Assembly: GCA_902766655.1 (NCBI GenBank)
Contig: CACXEL010000279.1
Location: 1-8,740 of the forward strand
Reading direction: 5' to 3'
DNA length: 8,740 nt
Source of the DNA: an uncultured Lachnospiraceae bacterium
Lineage (GTDB): Bacteria > Bacillota > Clostridia > Lachnospirales > Lachnospiraceae
The first letter of the stretch is position 1. Each line of letters starts with the position of its first letter. The notes under the pieces were generated by a model, which saw nothing but the letters and a program-made list of their open reading frames with translations, was not told the DNA's origin and ran no database searches. Below are positions 5,688-8,740 of this stretch, one piece after another. A program made the translations under genes and the position numbers.

Positions 5688-5703
5688 CGGAGAACAATCT
5701 ATG
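5688..5703 (+). promoter_or_regulatory. Ribosome binding site deciding the murE start
   Basis: CGGAGA at 5688-5693 stands seven bases before ATG 5701. An in-frame GTG at 5671 would add ten residues but lies in a GC-rich hairpin and has no Shine-Dalgarno sequence. The protein from 5701 starts MKLNNLLERL, a normal MurE N-terminus, so 5701 is preferred. Confidence 0.82.
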
Positions 5704-7188
5704 AAGCTGAATAATCTGCTTGAAAGGCTTGATCATACCATGACCGGCGGGTCGGCGGAGACCGACATCACCGCCGTCGTATACGACTCCAGAAAGGTGG
5801 TCCCCGGCAGTCTTTTTGTCTGCATCGTGGGGGCCAAGTCCGACGGCCACGCCTACCTGCCCGACGTGCTGGCCAAAGGCGCTGCCGCCGTCGTTATTCA
5901 GGAGGGCAGCGCCCTGCCGGAGGGGGTTTCATTTTCCGAAGGGACCGCGGTGATCACGGTGGCAAACACCCGACTGGCCCTGGCCCTCATCTCGGCTGCC
6001 TGGTTCGGCTATCCGGCCGAGCAGCTTCCTGTCATCGGCATCACCGGCACCAAAGGCAAGACCACGACTACCTACATGGTCAAGTCCATTCTGGACAACG
6101 CCGGCTACAGGACCGGCCTCATCGGCACCATCGAGACCATTATCGGGGACAGGCATATTCCGTCCGCCAACACGACGCCGGAATCCTACCTGATCCACCA
6201 GTACCTCCGGGCCATGCTGGACGCGGGCATGAACGCCGCCGTCATGGAGGTCTCCTCCCAGGCCCTCATGCTGGACAGGACGGCCGGGATCGAATTTGAG
6301 ATCGGCGTCTTCACCAACATTTCCCCGGACCATATCGGGCCGGCGGAGCACAAGGACTTCGCGGATTACCTGCACTGCAAGGGATTGCTCTTTAAGCAGT
6401 GCCGTCTCGGTATCTTCAACGCGGACGATCCGCACACGGCGGACGTCCTGAAGGGCAGCACCTGCGAGGTCGAGACCTACGGCGTCTGCTCACCCGATGC
6501 GGACATCCGCGCCGAGCACATTGCCCATATCCATGAGCCCGGCTATCTGGGCGTCCGCTTCGACGTCGCAGGTAAGATGGATTTTCCGGTGGAGCTGGAT
6601 ATACCCGGCCTCTTCTCTGTCTACAATGCCCTGACGGCCATTTCCATCTGCCGGCATTTTGCCATTGATATCCCGGACATTCAGAGAGCTCTCAAGGCTG
6701 CCCGGGTCAAGGGCAGGATCGAGATGGTGCCTGTCTCGGACGCATTCACGCTCATGATCGACTATGCCCACAACGCCATGGCCCTCGAGAGCCTGCTGAC
6801 CACCCTGCGGGACTACCATCCGAAGCGCCTTGTCTGCCTCTTCGGCTGCGGCGGCAACCGCGACCGGGCGAGAAGGTTCGAGATGGGGGAGGTCTCCGGC
6901 CGTCTGGCAGACCTGACCATCGTCACCTCCGACAACCCCCGCTTTGAGGAGCCCCAGGCCATCATCGACGATATCAAGACCGGCCTCGGAAAGACCGACG
7001 GCGTCTACGTCGAGATACCCGACCGGCGGGAGGCCATTGCCTGGGCCATCCATAAGGGGCAGCCGGGAGACATCATCGTCCTGGCCGGCAAGGGCCATGA
7101 GGACTACCAGGAAATCAAGGGCCAAAAGTACCCCATGGACGAGCGTGTCATCATAAAGGATATACTGGATGCGGACACTTTACGCTGA
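5701..7188 (+). CDS. murE: UDP-MurNAc-L-Ala-D-Glu--meso-diaminopimelate ligase MurE
   Basis: MurE is the cytosolic ATP-dependent ligase that adds the third residue to the peptidoglycan stem peptide. The 495-residue product has the full three-domain layout. The N-terminal UDP-binding domain includes DSRKV..GSLFV near 29-40. The central ATPase domain includes the P-loop GTKGKTTTT near 117-125, NTTPES, MEVSSQAL and TNISPDH, followed by HCKG with the lysine that is carbamylated in the family. The C-terminal domain carries DYAHNAMALESLL, FGCGGNRDR and GKGHEDYQ. The specificity motif is DNPR (in TSDNPRFEEP), which in known MurE enzymes selects meso-diaminopimelate rather than lysine, so the wall is inferred to be of the mDAP type. 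The gene has its own strong promoter, and its last 20 bases overlap the start of priA, implying cotranscription and probably coupled translation. Function is secure. Confidence 0.97.
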   Translation: MKLNNLLERLDHTMTGGSAETDITAVVYDSRKVVPGSLFVCIVGAKSDGHAYLPDVLAKGAAAVVIQEGSALPEGVSFSEGTAVITVANTRLALALISAAWFGYPAEQLPVIGITGTKGKTTTTYMVKSILDNAGYRTGLIGTIETIIGDRHIPSANTTPESYLIHQYLRAMLDAGMNAAVMEVSSQALMLDRTAGIEFEIGVFTNISPDHIGPAEHKDFADYLHCKGLLFKQCRLGIFNADDPHTADVLKGSTCEVETYGVCSPDADIRAEHIAHIHEPGYLGVRFDVAGKMDFPVELDIPGLFSVYNALTAISICRHFAIDIPDIQRALKAARVKGRIEMVPVSDAFTLMIDYAHNAMALESLLTTLRDYHPKRLVCLFGCGGNRDRARRFEMGEVSGRLADLTIVTSDNPRFEEPQAIIDDIKTGLGKTDGVYVEIPDRREAIAWAIHKGQPGDIIVLAGKGHEDYQEIKGQKYPMDERVIIKDILDADTLR

Positions 7189-8740
7189 CGTTGTGATCGA
7201 TATCGCTTCCGACGACCTGGACCGGCCCTTCAACTACCGGATCCCGGAGGAGATGGCCGATGTCCTGAGGCCGGGCATGGCTGTGTCCGTTCCGTTCGGC
7301 AATGGAGGCCGGCTGCGGCGGGGGTATTGCCTCTCGGTCACCGACACATGTCACTACGATCCGGAGAAAATCAAGCCCATCGCCGCCATCCTTACCGACG
7401 GGGAGACCGTGGACTCCCGCCTCATCGCGCTGGCCTCCTGGCTGGCCGGCACCTACGGCGGCCCTCTGTCCCTGGCGCTCAAAACGGTCTTTCCCATCCG
7501 CCGGAAAATGGCGGCCGTCAAGGTCCGCCACGCCCGCCTCGTCGATGAGGCTGCTGCCCTGGCTTACAGGGAGAAGCTTTCGAAGCGTCAGAAAGCCCGC
7601 GCAGCGGCCATCGATGCCCTGAGCGGCGGCGCGGAGCTTACCACCGGCGAGCTGGCCCACACCTTCGGCGTCTCCGCCGAGGTCCTGAAGGGCCTGGTGA
7701 AGGATGGAATCGTCACTATAACCGAGGAGGAACAGCTGCGCGGACGCCTCAGCGCCGGCGGCAGCCGCCGGGATCCTCTGACGGCCGTGCAGCAGGCCGT
7801 GACGGATCAGATCCGCGCGGAGTGGGAGACGGAGCGGAAGCGGCCGGTGGTCCTGAAGGGCATCACGGGAAGCGGCAAGACCGTGGTCTACATGGAGCTG
7901 ATCGCGGACTGCATTTCCCGGGGACAGCAGGCCATCGTTCTGATCCCGGAGATCGCCCTGACCAGGCAGACAGTCAAACGCTTTTCCGCCCGCTTCGGAA
8001 GCCGGGTCGCCTTCCTCCACTCCCGCCTCTCCGAAGGAGAGCGGTACGACCAGATGAAAGCAGCCCGCGGGGGGCTGGTGGATATCATGGTAGGGCCCAG
8101 GAGTGCACTCTTTACGCCGTTCCCCGACCTCGGCCTCATCGTCATGGATGAGGAGCACGAGGAGACCTACCGGTCCGAGAAGACGCCCCGCTACCACACC
8201 AGGGAGACCGCCGAGGAGCGGGCGAGACTGGAGAACGCCTGCTTTATCATGGGGTCCGCCACGCCATCCGTGACAGCCTGGAGCCGGGCGGAGGCCGGTG
8301 ACTACCTGGGACTTGCGCTCGCCAGCCGGTTTGGCGGCGCGGGCATGGCCGCGACCTATGTGGCGGACATGCGCGAGGAGCTCGCCCGGGGCAACAGGAC
8401 CATCCTCTCGGACAGGCTCCGGCAGGAGCTCGGCAGCTGCCTCGCAAGAGGCGAGCAGGCCATGCTCTTTCTGAACCGGCGCGGCTATGCGGGCTTCGTC
8501 AGCTGCCGCCAGTGCGGCTTTGTGGCCAGGTGCCCGCACTGCGACGTGTCTCTGACCCGGCACATGAACGGGCGGCTCGTCTGCCACTACTGCGGCTACA
8601 GCACAGCCGACCTTAAGGTCTGTCCGTCCTGCGGAAGCCGCTACATCGGCGGGCTCACCATCGGGACCGAGCAGGTGGAGGAGCTGGTGGGGAAGGAGTT
8701 TCCCGAAGCCAGGATCCTGCGCATGGATATGGACACCACC
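7169..8740 (+). CDS. priA: Primosomal protein N' (PriA helicase), 3' partial
   Basis: PriA recognises stalled replication forks and D-loops and reloads the replisome. The 524 visible codons run without a stop from ATG 7169 to the right edge. The N-terminal DNA-binding region (from ADVVIDI) is followed by a winged-helix-like stretch near 145-200. The helicase core has LTAVQQ, Walker A GITGSGKT at 231-238, Walker B DEEH at 327-330, GSATPS and FLNRRGYAG. Eight cysteines of the two-zinc insertion are all present: 446, 449, 455, 458, 472, 475, 485 and 488. The frame ends near the TIGTEQVEE motif, so roughly 200-250 residues of the second helicase lobe and C-terminal domain are expected outside. 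The start is set by AAGGA (7156-7160), eight bases before the ATG and inside murE. The 20-base overlap with murE indicates one operon. Identity is secure. Confidence 0.96.
   Translation, partial: MRTLYADVVIDIASDDLDRPFNYRIPEEMADVLRPGMAVSVPFGNGGRLRRGYCLSVTDTCHYDPEKIKPIAAILTDGETVDSRLIALASWLAGTYGGPLSLALKTVFPIRRKMAAVKVRHARLVDEAAALAYREKLSKRQKARAAAIDALSGGAELTTGELAHTFGVSAEVLKGLVKDGIVTITEEEQLRGRLSAGGSRRDPLTAVQQAVTDQIRAEWETERKRPVVLKGITGSGKTVVYMELIADCISRGQQAIVLIPEIALTRQTVKRFSARFGSRVAFLHSRLSEGERYDQMKAARGGLVDIMVGPRSALFTPFPDLGLIVMDEEHEETYRSEKTPRYHTRETAEERARLENACFIMGSATPSVTAWSRAEAGDYLGLALASRFGGAGMAATYVADMREELARGNRTILSDRLRQELGSCLARGEQAMLFLNRRGYAGFVSCRQCGFVARCPHCDVSLTRHMNGRLVCHYCGYSTADLKVCPSCGSRYIGGLTIGTEQVEELVGKEFPEARILRMDMDTT

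Larger units (their letters stand above)
5331..5700. other. 370-base intergenic region between carbamate kinase and murE
   Basis: This stretch holds, in order, the two hairpins that end the previous transcript, a T-rich run, a possible 39-residue small ORF with a strong Shine-Dalgarno sequence (5477-5596), a near-consensus murE promoter (5604-5632) and a murE leader of about 60 bases with small alternative hairpins. It is markedly AT-richer than the genes from about 5447 to 5645. No conserved riboswitch or tRNA-like structure could be recognised by eye. Confidence 0.7.

Noticed and set aside
7151..8587. A 478-codon minus-strand frame across priA
   Set aside because: It is antisense to priA, whose motifs and zinc cysteines are all in one plus-strand frame. 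It has no family signature.
1..8740. CRISPR arrays, insertion sequences, phage or toxin-antitoxin genes
   Set aside because: No spaced direct repeats, transposase, integrase or terminal inverted repeats were seen. All large frames are explained by housekeeping families.

Overview
The window is an ordinary-looking chromosomal segment from a GC-rich, low-complexity-free Gram-positive anaerobe, most likely a member of the Clostridia close to Lachnospiraceae. The grounds are inferential: strong GGAGG-type ribosome binding sites, sigma-70/A promoters close to consensus, a MurE with the meso-diaminopimelate signature DNPR, an HtrA-type protease and a carbamate kinase of the sort common in gut Firmicutes, and a tRNA-Leu without an encoded CCA end. 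GC content is high in genes and drops sharply in the intergenic regions.

Layout. Positions 1-2946 hold three same-strand, closely packed genes: the 3' part of an HtrA/DegP-like serine protease (5'-truncated by the window edge), a ClpX-family AAA+ unfoldase with several departures from standard ClpX, and a divergent signal peptidase II (LspA-like). A strong terminator (2956-3003) closes this unit. Next comes a minus-strand tRNA-Leu(CAG) (3123-3208) with its own near-consensus promoter and its own terminator. Plus-strand transcription restarts with uppP/bacA (3457-4293), then a divergent carbamate kinase (4389-5330) preceded by a strong hairpin that abuts its ribosome binding site. Two successive hairpins (5368-5411 and 5419-5461), the second a canonical terminator, follow. 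A 370-base intergenic region then carries a possible 39-residue small ORF and a near-consensus promoter for murE (5701-7188). murE overlaps by 20 bases the start of priA (7169 to beyond the right edge).

How the genes fit together. Several genes serve the cell envelope: UppP recycles the undecaprenyl carrier, MurE adds diaminopimelate to the peptidoglycan precursor, LspA-like processes lipoproteins and HtrA handles damaged exported proteins. ClpX-like, carbamate kinase and PriA act in cytosolic proteolysis/unfolding, nitrogen/ATP metabolism and replication restart. I see no phage, transposon, CRISPR array or defence island. The most interesting items are variants of known families: the ClpX-like protein lacking the RKH pore loop in an HtrA-ClpX-LspA cluster, and the carbamate kinase whose glycine/asparagine substrate loops are replaced while its catalytic lysines remain. 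I did not find convincing evidence of a wholly new system.
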